The notes under the pieces are model-generated. The model saw only the letters and a program-made list of their open reading frames with translations. It did no database searches and had not been told where the DNA came from. Positions 6,984 to 16,232 of a DNA stretch of 17,966 bases are shown here, in pieces. The position numbers were made by a program, and so were the translations under genes. Position 1 is the first letter of the stretch, and every line of letters starts with the position of its first letter. The DNA comes from Gallispira sp964526435 (GTDB taxonomy: Bacteria; Bacillota; Clostridia; Lachnospirales; CAG-274). Where the stretch lies: NCBI GenBank assembly GCA_964526435.1, contig CAZGIC010000041.1, positions 1 through 17,966 of the forward strand. Direction: 5' to 3'.

Positions 6984-7780
6984 TGGCTGTGAGAATTATA
7001 TCATCAATAATTGGTATACCAATTTTAATATTTTTTATTATATACGGCAGACTTCCGTTGTATTTAGCAGTTCTTGTGATTTCACTTATTGGAATGTATG
7101 AACTTTACAAGGCTGTATCAGGAAGAATAAAGCTTGTGCATTTTGCAGGTTTTCTTCTTGAATGCGTCTATATTAACGGTCTTCTTGCAGAAAGTATTCC
7201 CCTTTCAGATATGAGGGTCATTGCCTGTCTTTTTATGATGCTCATACTTTTTATGATGGTTGTGTTTAATAAGACAATAAATATAATTGACGGGGCAATA
7301 ACTGTTTTTGGTTTCTTCTATGTGGGAATTATGCTCAGCCTTATATGCTATATAAGAGATTTTTCTCTTATGTTTGCGTGGCTGCCATTTATATTTGCAT
7401 TCGGAAGCGATACAGGAGCTTATTTTATAGGTTCAAAATTTGGAAAACATAAGCTTGCTCCTGAGTTAAGTCCTAAAAAATCAGTGGAGGGTGCTGTAGG
7501 CGGTATTGTGAGTTCTATGCTTATTTCAGGAATTTACGGTGCTGTATGCAGTATGTTTTTCTCACTTGCATATGAATTTATTATTAGTTTTGTTATAATG
7601 GGAGCTATTGGTTCTGTGCTGGGTCAGATAGGAGATCTGGCAGCATCAAGTATAAAAAGGTATGTAGGTATAAAGGATTTCGGAAATTTTATGCCGGGAC
7701 ACGGCGGTGTACTTGACAGATTTGATTCTGTTCTTTTTACTCTGCCTCTGGTATATGTATGTATGTTAATATTGGCGTAA
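6983..7780 (+). CDS. cdsA: Phosphatidate cytidylyltransferase (CDP-DAG synthase)
   Basis: CdsA is an integral membrane enzyme that converts phosphatidic acid and CTP to CDP-diacylglycerol, the precursor of phosphatidylglycerol and cardiolipin. The 265 residues are typical. Strongly hydrophobic segments alternate throughout (for example residues 5-38, 74-93, 97-123, 168-217), indicating about seven or eight membrane helices. The CDP-alcohol synthase signature is complete near the C-terminus (about 223-248): S-x-x-K-R, then K-D-x-G-x-x-x-P-G-H-G-G-x-x-D-R-x-D. An SD-like AGAGGAGAAG (6968-6977) lies inside the uppS 3' end, and the ATG shares one base with the uppS TAA. Product logic fits its neighbours: uppS makes the lipid carrier and cdsA the phospholipid precursor, both for envelope growth. 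Confidence 0.95.
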   Translation: MAVRIISSIIGIPILIFFIIYGRLPLYLAVLVISLIGMYELYKAVSGRIKLVHFAGFLLECVYINGLLAESIPLSDMRVIACLFMMLILFMMVVFNKTINIIDGAITVFGFFYVGIMLSLICYIRDFSLMFAWLPFIFAFGSDTGAYFIGSKFGKHKLAPELSPKKSVEGAVGGIVSSMLISGIYGAVCSMFFSLAYEFIISFVIMGAIGSVLGQIGDLAASSIKRYVGIKDFGNFMPGHGGVLDRFDSVLFTLPLVYVCMLILA

Positions 7781-7792
7781 GAGGTGTTATAA

Positions 7793-8938
7793 TTGACGGA
7801 AAATATTTCAATATTGGGCTCTACAGGTTCAATAGGTACTCAGACTCTCGATGTAATAAGAGATATTGGCGGTATAAAAGTCAGGGCAATGAGTACAAAT
7901 ACAAGAATAGATTTGTTTGAAAAACAGATAAGAGAATTTAAGCCGGAACTTGTGTGCGTAATGAATAATGAAAGGGCCGGGGAACTTAAAAAGAGAATTG
8001 CAGATACAAATGTAAAGGTGACAACGGGAATGGAAGGACTTATAGAAACTGCCGTGATTGAAGGTGCGGATACTGTTGTAAATTCCGTTGTAGGAAATAT
8101 AGGTCTTGTGCCTACTGTAGAGGCAATAAAGGCTAAGAAAAATATCGCTCTTGCAAACAAGGAAACACTTGTAACATCAGGTGAACTTGTTATGAGGCTT
8201 TTAAAGGAAAACAATGTTAAAATGTATCCCGTTGACAGTGAACACTCTGCAATATTTCAGTCTCTTCAGGGAAATGAAGGAAATAAAATTGATAAAATAT
8301 ACCTCACCGCTTCAGGAGGTCCTTTCAGAACATGGGATGATGTGTCAAATGTTACTGTTGACGACGCACTAAAGCATCCTAACTGGAATATGGGCAAAAA
8401 AATAACAATAGATTCTGCTACCCTTATGAATAAGGGTCTTGAAGTAATTGAGGCAAAATGGCTTTTTGATGTGGAGCTTGAACAGATAGAGGTGTTGGTT
8501 CACCCTCAAAGCATTATACATTCAATGGTAGGATATGAGGACGGAGCTGTAATTGCACAATTGGGGCTTCCCGATATGAAAGTGCCTATACAGTATGCAC
8601 TTACTTATCCTAAGAGAGTGCATAATTCATTCCCTAAAATAAACTTTTTTGAACACAGTAATCTGACTTTTGAAAAACCGAAAACAGATAAGTTTCCTTG
8701 TCTGGAGCTTGCTTACAGAGCAATTAAAACAGGAGGGACTATGCCTGCTGTTTTAAACGGTGCAAATGAAATTGCTGTGGAAAGGTTTATAAACAGAGAG
8801 ATTTCATTTACAGATATTCCAAAATTAATAGAAACGGCAATGAATGCATATAATGTTAAGTATAACTATACTCTTGACCATGTCCTTGAAGCAGACAAGT
8901 GGGCAAGAGAATTTACAAAATCTTTTGAGGTGAAGTAG
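7793..8938 (+). CDS. dxr: 1-deoxy-D-xylulose 5-phosphate reductoisomerase
   Basis: Dxr catalyses the rearrangement and NADPH reduction of DXP to 2-C-methyl-D-erythritol 4-phosphate, the first committed step of the MEP isoprenoid pathway. The 381-residue product carries the dinucleotide loop GSTGSIG (9-15), the metal-binding PVDSEHSAI with Asp148 and Glu150, LTASGGPF, the active-site HPNWNMGKKITIDSATLMN, and Glu217 in NKGLEVIEA as the third metal ligand. Translation must start at TTG 7793: GAGGTG (7781-7786) lies six bases upstream, and the first in-frame ATG is already inside the Rossmann fold. It starts 12 bases after cdsA, and its product eventually feeds UppS, two genes upstream. Its stop codon is directly followed by the rseP start codon. 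Confidence 0.96.
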   Translation: MTENISILGSTGSIGTQTLDVIRDIGGIKVRAMSTNTRIDLFEKQIREFKPELVCVMNNERAGELKKRIADTNVKVTTGMEGLIETAVIEGADTVVNSVVGNIGLVPTVEAIKAKKNIALANKETLVTSGELVMRLLKENNVKMYPVDSEHSAIFQSLQGNEGNKIDKIYLTASGGPFRTWDDVSNVTVDDALKHPNWNMGKKITIDSATLMNKGLEVIEAKWLFDVELEQIEVLVHPQSIIHSMVGYEDGAVIAQLGLPDMKVPIQYALTYPKRVHNSFPKINFFEHSNLTFEKPKTDKFPCLELAYRAIKTGGTMPAVLNGANEIAVERFINREISFTDIPKLIETAMNAYNVKYNYTLDHVLEADKWAREFTKSFEVK

Positions 8939-10012
8939 TTGTCTTTAATATCTATAATAATAACTTTATTGATTTTTACCGTTATTGTGGTTATACACGA
9001 AGCCGGGCACATGGTTGTGGCAAAAAAATGCAAGGTGCTTGTGACGGAGTTTGCGGTAGGTATGGGTCCTAAAATATGGGGATTTAAGAAGGGAGATACT
9101 GAATACAATATAAGAATTCTGCCTTTAGGAGGTTTTTGCCGTATGGAGGAAGAAGTTGAGGGAAGAACAGATGTTATATCCCTCAATGATGCAACTCCTC
9201 TGCAGAAAATACTTATTTGTTTTGCAGGTCCCTTTATGAATTTTGTACTTGCTCTTATAATTATGATTGGTATAGGGTTATGTACACATATTACCACAAC
9301 TACGGTAACATATGTATATGATAATTCACCTGCACAGGAGGCAGGAATTGAAGTAGGGGACAAAATAGTTGAAGTAAACGGTCACAGCACTCATATAAAA
9401 CAGGATATTGACTTTTATAGAAACGGCGGAACAACACCTGACAATGTTGTTGTTAAAAGAAATGGTGAAAGAATTGAAATGACAATAACTCCTTATGAAA
9501 AGGACGGGTCATATATTTATGGTGTAGGTACTGCTGTAAAGGCTCCATATTTTGATGTTTTAAACCTTAATGAAAACAATACTCTTGTAAAAGGTGAGCT
9601 GTGGGAATATATTGTATCAGGCTTTTGGTCAGTTCTGTCAATTGTAAATATAACTGTAATAAGTTTTGTAAGACTTATTACTGCCAAAATTGCAGTAACG
9701 GAACTTTCCGGTCCTATAGGTGTAACGTCTGCTGTAGGTGAAGTATATACTCAGGCGGTTGAGTATGGTATGGGTCAGGTAGTGATTTCTATGCTTGATC
9801 TTACTGTACTTTTAAGTGCCAATTTAGGTGTGCTTAATTTATTTCCTCTGCCTGCTCTTGACGGAGGTAGAATAGTTGTTGCTTTTGTGGAACTTATAGC
9901 ACGAAGAAGAGTACCGCCAAATATTGAAGGTTTTATTCATTTTATCGGCTTTGTGCTGTTAATGGCACTGGGCATTTATATAGCTTTTAATGATGTGCTT
10001 AAGCTGTTGTAA
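8939..10012 (+). CDS. rseP: RseP/RasP-family site-2 metalloprotease
   Basis: This M50 intramembrane zinc protease cleaves within the membrane; known family roles include anti-sigma factor and signal peptide remnant cleavage. The 357-residue protein has the zinc motif HEAGH in the first membrane helix (His20, Glu21, His24), a second hydrophobic segment near 90-115, one PDZ domain (about 120-190, with SPAQEAGIEVGDKIVEVNG), and the third zinc ligand Asp308 in the FPLPALDGGR motif, followed by a final membrane helix. It has the single PDZ domain usual in Firmicutes. TTG 8939 is the start: GAGGTG (8927-8932) is six bases upstream within dxr and there is no nearby ATG. Zero bases separate it from the dxr stop, so expression is probably coupled. 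The substrate cannot be told from the sequence; no anti-sigma factor lies nearby. Confidence 0.94.
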   Translation: MSLISIIITLLIFTVIVVIHEAGHMVVAKKCKVLVTEFAVGMGPKIWGFKKGDTEYNIRILPLGGFCRMEEEVEGRTDVISLNDATPLQKILICFAGPFMNFVLALIIMIGIGLCTHITTTTVTYVYDNSPAQEAGIEVGDKIVEVNGHSTHIKQDIDFYRNGGTTPDNVVVKRNGERIEMTITPYEKDGSYIYGVGTAVKAPYFDVLNLNENNTLVKGELWEYIVSGFWSVLSIVNITVISFVRLITAKIAVTELSGPIGVTSAVGEVYTQAVEYGMGQVVISMLDLTVLLSANLGVLNLFPLPALDGGRIVVAFVELIARRRVPPNIEGFIHFIGFVLLMALGIYIAFNDVLKLL

Positions 10013-10024
10013 AGGAGAAAAACA

Positions 10025-11083
10025 ATGGATTTCATAAAGAGAAAAAAGACAAGAGTCGTTAAAGTAGGTGATGTGCTTATAGGAGGAGATAATCCTGTTG
10101 CAATACAGTCAATGTGCAACACAAAGACTTCTGATGTGGAAGCCACTGTAAAGCAGATACTTGCTCTTGAAAATGAGGGATGTGAAATAATAAGAGTTGC
10201 TGTGCCTGATATGGCTGCGGCAGAGGCAATTGCAGAAATAAAAAAGCAAATTCACATTCCTCTTGTTGCAGATGTTCACTTTGATTACAGACTTGCCCTT
10301 AAGGCAATTGAAAAAGGTGTTGACAAGCTGAGAATAAATCCCGGAAACATTGGCGGCGAGGACAGAGTAAAGGCTGTTGTGGAAGCTGCAAAGGAGAAAA
10401 ATATACCTATAAGAATAGGTGTAAATTCAGGCTCTCTTGAAAAGGATATTCTTGAAAAATATGGTAAAGTTACTCCCGAAGGGCTTGTTGAAAGTGCAAT
10501 GAGGCATGTAAGAATACTTGAAAAACTGGATTTTAGAGATATAGTTATATCAATAAAAGCTTCAAGTGTTCCTTTTTCTCTTAAAACATACAGTCTTTTG
10601 TCAGAAGAAGTGGATTATCCTCTTCATGTGGGAATAACAGAATCGGGAACAGAATGGTCCGGAACTATAAAGTCTGCTGTGGGCATAGGTGCTATACTTG
10701 CCATGGGTATCGGAGATACAATAAGAGTGTCTTTAACAGGAGATCCCATAGAAGAAGTAAGAGTAGCAAAGGCTATATTAAAAGATATGGGACTTAGAAA
10801 ATTTGGTGTGGAATTTGTATCCTGCCCTACATGCGGAAGAACATGTATTGATCTTATAGGACTTGCAAAGCAGGTTGAAGAAAAGTGCAGAAATATAAAT
10901 AAGGATATTAAAGTTGCCGTAATGGGTTGTGCCGTAAACGGTCCCGGCGAGGCAAGAGAGGCTGACATAGGAATTGCAGGGGGCAATGGCTATGGTCTTA
11001 TATTTAAAAAGGGTGAAATATTAAAAAAACTTCCCGAAAATGAACTCCTTGATGCACTTATGGAGGAGATAGAAAAACTTTAA
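10025..11083 (+). CDS. ispG: 4-hydroxy-3-methylbut-2-enyl diphosphate synthase (GcpE)
   Basis: IspG uses a [4Fe-4S] cluster to reduce and ring-open MEcPP to HMBPP, the penultimate MEP-pathway step. The 352-residue product has the N-terminal TIM-barrel segments (GGDNPVAIQSMCNTKTSD, LVADVHFDYRLALKAIEKG, LRINPGNIGG) and the C-terminal cluster domain. Cluster ligands are visible as Cys267 and Cys270 (CPTCGRTC), Cys302 and Glu309 (GCAVNGPGEA), each three positions earlier than in Escherichia coli IspG. It lacks the large central insert found in plant and some bacterial forms. AAAGGAG lies at the end of rseP, eight bases before the ATG. In Bacillus proS occupies this slot between rseP and polC; ispG here puts a second MEP enzyme in the operon. 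The oxygen-sensitive cluster fits an anaerobe protected by FprA. Confidence 0.96.
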   Translation: MDFIKRKKTRVVKVGDVLIGGDNPVAIQSMCNTKTSDVEATVKQILALENEGCEIIRVAVPDMAAAEAIAEIKKQIHIPLVADVHFDYRLALKAIEKGVDKLRINPGNIGGEDRVKAVVEAAKEKNIPIRIGVNSGSLEKDILEKYGKVTPEGLVESAMRHVRILEKLDFRDIVISIKASSVPFSLKTYSLLSEEVDYPLHVGITESGTEWSGTIKSAVGIGAILAMGIGDTIRVSLTGDPIEEVRVAKAILKDMGLRKFGVEFVSCPTCGRTCIDLIGLAKQVEEKCRNINKDIKVAVMGCAVNGPGEAREADIGIAGGNGYGLIFKKGEILKKLPENELLDALMEEIEKL

Positions 11084-11098
11084 GTAAGGTGATTTTAA

Positions 11099-14000
11099 AT
11101 GGAAAATCCTTTGTTTGGCGACGTGTTCGGTAAAATGCATCTTTCTGCAAATGTAAAAAGCAATTTAAAGGATACTGTTGTTTCAAATGTAAAAGTGTGG
11201 TTTCAAAAAAAGACAATGGATGTGGCTCTGGAAAGCGAAAAATTTATTGATGAAAGTTGTCTTGAAGATTTTAAAAAAGATATTATAGAGTCGTTTCCGG
11301 GAGTAAGTGATGTAAATGCCTCAATATGCTATCCTATGGAAAGTTTGTCTGATGAGGAAAAAATTGAGAAATACTGGGGCAGGATTTCAGAAATAGTTAA
11401 AAAGAAGAGTATATGCTGTTCTCCTGTTTTCAACAGGGCAAAATGGCATATAGAAAATAACAGTCTTGTAATTGAAGTTGAAAACAATACATACAGGACA
11501 TTTGAAATACTGGGTATTGATCATATAATAGAAAAGGCTTTAAAGGAAAGACTCAATATAGATTATAGAGTTAAGTTTGCTGATAAACCTTTGAATGAAG
11601 AAGAAAAAGAAAAATATAATAAAATAAAGGAAGAAAGAGCCAGGGCTTATGAAGATGCCGTAAGTATTGAAAAGGATTCCCAGCCTAAACCTGCCGTGCC
11701 TGCTGTACAGGATAAAAAGTTTAAAAAGAGAGCAGCAAGAGGAAATGCTAAAACTGATGAAATAACAGAAGATGTTATTACAATAAAGGAAGCTTGCAGC
11801 AGAAATGGTGATGTTACAATACAGGGGCAGATATACTCAGATGTTGAAATTACAGAAACAAGAAAAGGCGGATACATAGTTAAGACCGATATTTATGACG
11901 GCACTGATTGTGTTCCCCTTAAGCTTTTCTGTTCTCCTGAGGACTACAAAGAAAGTTTTAAGGGACTTCTTAAGAATGGAAGTTATGTAAAGGTAAGAGG
12001 AAATCTGGACTATGATTCTTTTGAAAACAATGAACAGGTTCTTATAATAAATATTATAAATTCCGCTGAAGCTCCGCCAATGAAAACAGATGATGCAGAG
12101 GAAAAGAGAGTTGAGCTTCATCTCCACACAAATATGAGTATGATGGATGGAATTACAACTGCAGCAGATTATATAAACAGGGCTGCAAAGTGGGGACACA
12201 AGGCTATTGCAATAACGGATCACGGTGTTGTGCAGGCTTTCCCTGATGCTATGAATGCAGGTAAAAAGGCAGGAGTAAAGATATTATATGGCTGCGAAGG
12301 CTATATGGTAAATGACATAGGTGCTGTTGTAAAATCTCCAAAAGGACAAAGTCTTGATGATACATATGTTGTATTTGACCTTGAAACAACAGGCTTGAAT
12401 ACAAATACAGATAAAATAATTGAAATAGGTGCTGTAAAGGTACAAAATGGTAAAATTGTTGACAGGTATTCAACATTTGTAAATCCTAATGAGCATATTT
12501 CTGAAAAAATATCAAAGCTTACGGGTATTTATGATGATATGGTTGAAAATTATCCTGATGAGGATGCTATTCTTCCTGAATTTATAGAATTTATAGGGGA
12601 CAGTGTTATTGTTGCACATAATGCAGGCTTTGATACTGCCTTTGTAAAGAGATTTGCAAGGGAAAATAATATTGTACTTGACAATACAATAGTTGATACT
12701 GTTGAGCTTGGCAAAACTCTTATGCCGAATTTAAGAAATTATAAACTGGATACTATTTGTGATGAGCTTGGTGTTTCTCTTGAAAATCACCACAGAGCTG
12801 TTGATGATGCAGGTGCTACTGCTGAATGCTTTGTAAAGTTTCTTGATATGCTGAAGGAAATGGGTGAAACAAACATTGACAGCTTAAATGAGCTTGGAGC
12901 TCAAAATATAGATAAATCAAAAATAAGAAAAAGATACCATATCATTATTTTTGCAAAAAATCAGGCAGGTGTAAAATCCCTTTACAAACTTGTGTCTGAT
13001 GCCCATACAAAGTATTTTGGTACAAGAGGAGGTCGACCTCACTTCCCTAAGTCAGAAATAATAAAGTACAGAAAAGACTTTATATTGGGCTCTGCCTGTG
13101 AGGCAGGGGATCTGTATGAGGCTGTTTACAACAATATGGACGAAGAGGACTTAAAGGGTATCGTGGATTTTTACGATTATCTTGAGGTGCAGCCTTTGGG
13201 CAACAATCAGTACATGATAGGAAACACAAAGAAAAACAGTAAAACAGTTAAGGACTGGGATGACCTTATTGATATTAACAAGAGGATCATTGAGCTTGGT
13301 GACAAGTATGGTAAGCCTGTTGTTGCTACGGGAGATGTTCATTTCATTGATCCGGAATGTGCTGATTTCAGAAGGATTGTTCAGATAGGAGAGGGCTTTA
13401 AGCTTGAAGAAGTTGAAAATCAGGCTCCGCTCTATTACAGAACAACAAATGAAATGCTTGATGAGTTTAAGTATTTAAGTCAGGAAAAGGCATATGAAAT
13501 TGTTGTAACAAATACAAATCTTGTGGCTGATATGATAGATGACGATATATATGCTGTGCCTAACAAAAAGTGTCCTCCTATAATTGAAGGTTCCGATGAG
13601 GAATTAAGAAGGATAACTACCGAAAAGGCAAAGTCTATTTACGGTGATCCACTGCCTAAGAACATTGAGGACAGACTTAACAGAGAGCTGGAGTCTATTA
13701 TAGGAAATGGTTATGCAGTGCTTTACATAATTGCACAAAAACTTGTTTGGGATTCAAATGCCCATGGCTATATTGTTGGTTCAAGAGGTTCAGTAGGAAG
13801 TTCCTTTGCGGCAACAATGGCAGGTATAACGGAGGTTAATCCTCTGGATCCTCACTATGTATGCCCAAACTGCAAGTATTCGGATTTTACATCTGAGGAA
13901 GTAAGAAAGGTAGCAGGTAACTCAGGCTTTGACCTTCCTGACCAAAAATGCCCTCATTGCGGTGCTGAAATGAATAAGGACGGGCAGGCAATACCTTTTG

Positions 14001-15429
14001 AAACTTTTCTTGGCTTTGAAGGGGACAAGGAGCCTGATATTGACCTTAACTTCTCGGGAGAGGATCAGACAAGGGCACATAAATACTGTGAAGAACTTTT
14101 CGGAAAGGGTCATGTGTTTAAGGCAGGTACCATAGCTACACTTCAGGATAAGACAGTTTTCGGATATGTGCTTAAGTACTGCGAACAAAAGGGCATAACA
14201 ATGAAGGGTGCAAAGAAGAGATGGCTTGTGCAGGGATGTGTAGGCGTCAAGAGATCAACAGGACAGCACCCTGGAGGTCTTGTAGTTGTGCCGGATTATA
14301 CTGAAATAAATGAATTCTGCCCTATACAGCATCCTGCCAATAAGGCTGATTCAGGGGTTACAACTACTCATTTTGACTATCATAAAATTGACAGCTGTCT
14401 TTTAAAACTTGATATGCTGGGTCATGATGTGCCTACAATACTTAGAATGTTTAAGGATATAACGGGCTTTGACCCTCTTGATGTGCCTATGAATGATCAG
14501 GAAACAATGTCACTTTTTACAAGTCCAAAAGCATTGGGTATAACATCTGAGGATATAAACGGCTGTCCTACAGGTTCGCTGGGCTTGCCTGAATTTGGTA
14601 CAAACTTTGTTATAGGTATGCTTGTGGAAACACAGCCTAAATCATTTTCGGGTCTTGTTAAAATTTCGGGACTTTCTCATGGTACAGATGTGTGGAACGG
14701 AAATGCACAGGAGCTTATTGCAAATGGTACATGTACTCTTAATGAGGTTATACCTACAAGAGATGATATTATGGTTTATCTCATACTCCATAATGTGCCT
14801 AATAAAGATGCATTTACAATTATGGAGCGTGTAAGAAAGGGTAAGGGACTTACAGAAGAAGAGGAGGCTCTTATGAGAGAGCATGATGTTCCCGAATGGT
14901 ATATAGGAAGCTGTAAAAAAATAAAGTATATGTTCCCTAAGGGACATGCTGTGGCTTACTGTACGAATACTTTCAGAATAGGTTATTTTAAGATAAATTA
15001 TCCTCATGCTTTTTATGCTGCAACTTTTTCTGTTAAATATGATGCTTTTGATTACAATATAATGTGTTTTGGCGAGAAAAAAGCAAGGGATACATATAAA
15101 AGTATTATGGATATGGGAAAGGAAGCCAGTGCAAAGGACAAGTCTACTGCTGATATGCTTAAGCTTGTTATTGAACTTTATGCCAGAGGTTTAAAATTCG
15201 CACCTATTGATTTATATGAATCAGGCACAACAAAGTTTAAGGTTATTGAAAATGAAAACGGCGAAAAGTTTATACTTCCGCCTTTCTGTACAATATCCGG
15301 ATTTGGTGTTACTGCGGCAGAGGCTCTTGTTAAGGCAAGAGATGAGGGAAGGTTTGAAACAATAGAGGAACTGCAGAAAAGAACAGGACTTGGACAGAGC
15401 AATATACAGATGTTAAGGGATGCAGGTGT
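11099..15429 (+). CDS. polC: DNA polymerase III PolC, 3' end lost in gap
   Basis: PolC is the Gram-positive replicative polymerase with built-in proofreading. 1444 residues are readable. In order: an N-terminal domain; a lysine-rich linker (about 180-215); an OB-fold (about 228-325); a PHP domain starting at HLH (341-343); the inserted DEDDh exonuclease from about 423 (Asp427 and Glu429 in FDLETTG, then HNAGFD and HHRAVDDAG); the rest of PHP (GDVHFIDPE); the palm with GSRGSVGSSF; a zinc finger (Cys922, Cys925, Cys951, Cys954); catalytic Asp980 and Asp982 in PDIDLNFSG; fingers; and helix-hairpin-helix segments near the end (FETIEELQKRTGLGQSNIQ). The SD-like TAAGGTGAT sits just before ATG 11099, 15 bases after ispG. 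PolC normally ends in a short tail with a beta-clamp-binding SLF-type motif; that tail, roughly 15-20 residues, must lie in the N run. Confidence 0.95.
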
Positions 15430-15529
15430 NNNNNNNNNNNNNNNNNNNNNNNNNNNNNNNNNNNNNNNNNNNNNNNNNNNNNNNNNNNNNNNNNNNNNNN
15501 NNNNNNNNNNNNNNNNNNNNNNNNNNNNN
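15430..15529. other. Assembly gap (100 N)
   Basis: Exactly 100 unknown bases, the conventional placeholder for a scaffold gap of unestimated length. It removes the polC C-terminus and the 5' part of the following gene. Any terminator, promoter or riboswitch between the replication operon and the purine genes would also be hidden here. Confidence 0.97.
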
Positions 15530-15530
15530 T

Positions 15531-15596
15531 ATTCCGGGAATGAAGGATGAAATGAGAAGACCTATGATGCTTATTATTTCAGCTGAAAAGCCGTAA
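15531..15596 (+). CDS. C-terminal fragment of unidentified gene
   Basis: Twenty-one in-frame codons run out of the gap to TAA at 15594-15596, reading IPGMKDEMRRP then MMLIISAEKP. Codon choice (AGA, CTT, GAA, AAG) resembles the neighbouring genes, so this is likely real coding sequence. It is shifted by one relative to polC across the 100-N placeholder, and the residues do not resemble the usual PolC tail. It is therefore probably the end of a different gene, or of polC if the gap length is wrong. I do not recognise the family. The 44 bases from here to xpt contain only an SD and a small 6-bp inverted repeat (15594-15609), so this gene is probably cotranscribed with xpt. Confidence 0.45.
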   Translation: MPGMKDEMRRPMMLIISAEKP

Positions 15597-15640
15597 GTTA
15601 AGTAACTTGTAAACACAGAAGAAATTAAAAGGAGTATATT

Positions 15641-16231
15641 ATGAACATTTTAGAAGAAAGAATTTTAAAAGACGGTATCGTTAAAGAGGGAAATGTTTTA
15701 AAGGTTGACAGTTTTTTAAATCATCAGATGGATATTGAGCTTTTTAATGAAATGGGTAAGGAGTTTAAAAGACGTTTTGAGGGTATTCCTGTTAATAAAA
15801 TTATGACTATTGAAGCGTCAGGTATTGGTATTGCCTGTATTGTTGCCCAGCATTTTAATGTTCCTGTTGTTTTTGCAAAAAAATCAAAGAGCATTAATAT
15901 TGAGGGTGAAATGTATGTGGCAGAGGTTGAATCTTTTACTCATAAATGTAAAAATCAGGTCATAGTTTCAAAGAAATTTATAAATCCTGATGATAAAATA
16001 CTTATAATTGATGATTTTCTTGCAAACGGCTGTGCTCTGCAGGGACTTATTTCAATTGTAAATGATGCGGGAGCAAGTGTGGCAGGAATAGGTATTGCAA
16101 TAGAAAAGGGATTTCAGGACGGAGGAAGGATAATTAGAAATCTTGGATATAAGCTGGAATCCCTTGCAATTGTAAAGTCTATGGACTGTGAAAAGGGAAC
16201 AATAGAATTTACAGACAGAGAGGATAATTAA
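15641..16231 (+). CDS. xpt: Xanthine phosphoribosyltransferase
   Basis: Xpt salvages xanthine by joining it to PRPP to give XMP, which feeds GMP synthesis. The 196-residue protein is close in length to Bacillus subtilis Xpt. It begins MNILEERILKDG and has the SFLNHQMD segment, an IEASGIGIA loop (residues 58-66), VVFAKKSKS, and the PRPP-binding LIIDDFLANG (121-130) with its two acidic residues. AAAAGGAG (15627-15634) is six bases upstream of the ATG. The permease gene begins one base after its stop, the classic xpt-pbuX pairing. In many Firmicutes a guanine riboswitch precedes xpt; none is visible in the 44 bases upstream, so regulation, if any, acts from before the gene interrupted by the gap. 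Confidence 0.94.
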   Translation: MNILEERILKDGIVKEGNVLKVDSFLNHQMDIELFNEMGKEFKRRFEGIPVNKIMTIEASGIGIACIVAQHFNVPVVFAKKSKSINIEGEMYVAEVESFTHKCKNQVIVSKKFINPDDKILIIDDFLANGCALQGLISIVNDAGASVAGIGIAIEKGFQDGGRIIRNLGYKLESLAIVKSMDCEKGTIEFTDREDN

Positions 16232-16232
16232 T

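Noticed and set aside
8866..9363. 165-residue minus-strand ORF and other opposite-strand frames over the operon
   Set aside because: They lie wholly opposite strongly conserved genes (dxr/rseP and others), have no SD or family features, and reflect low stop density opposite AT-rich coding sequence.
14622..14834. 70-residue + strand ORF in another frame within polC
   Set aside because: It overlaps the conserved polymerase fingers region in a different frame, with no SD and no recognisable features.
15530..15550. Continuation of polC through the N run to TGA at 15548-15550
   Set aside because: The N run has arbitrary length, so the frame is meaningless; the alternative frame to 15596 is longer and has the local codon usage.
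15597..15640. Guanine riboswitch upstream of xpt
   Set aside because: Only 44 bases are available, with an SD and a small hairpin; there is no room for the three-way junction.
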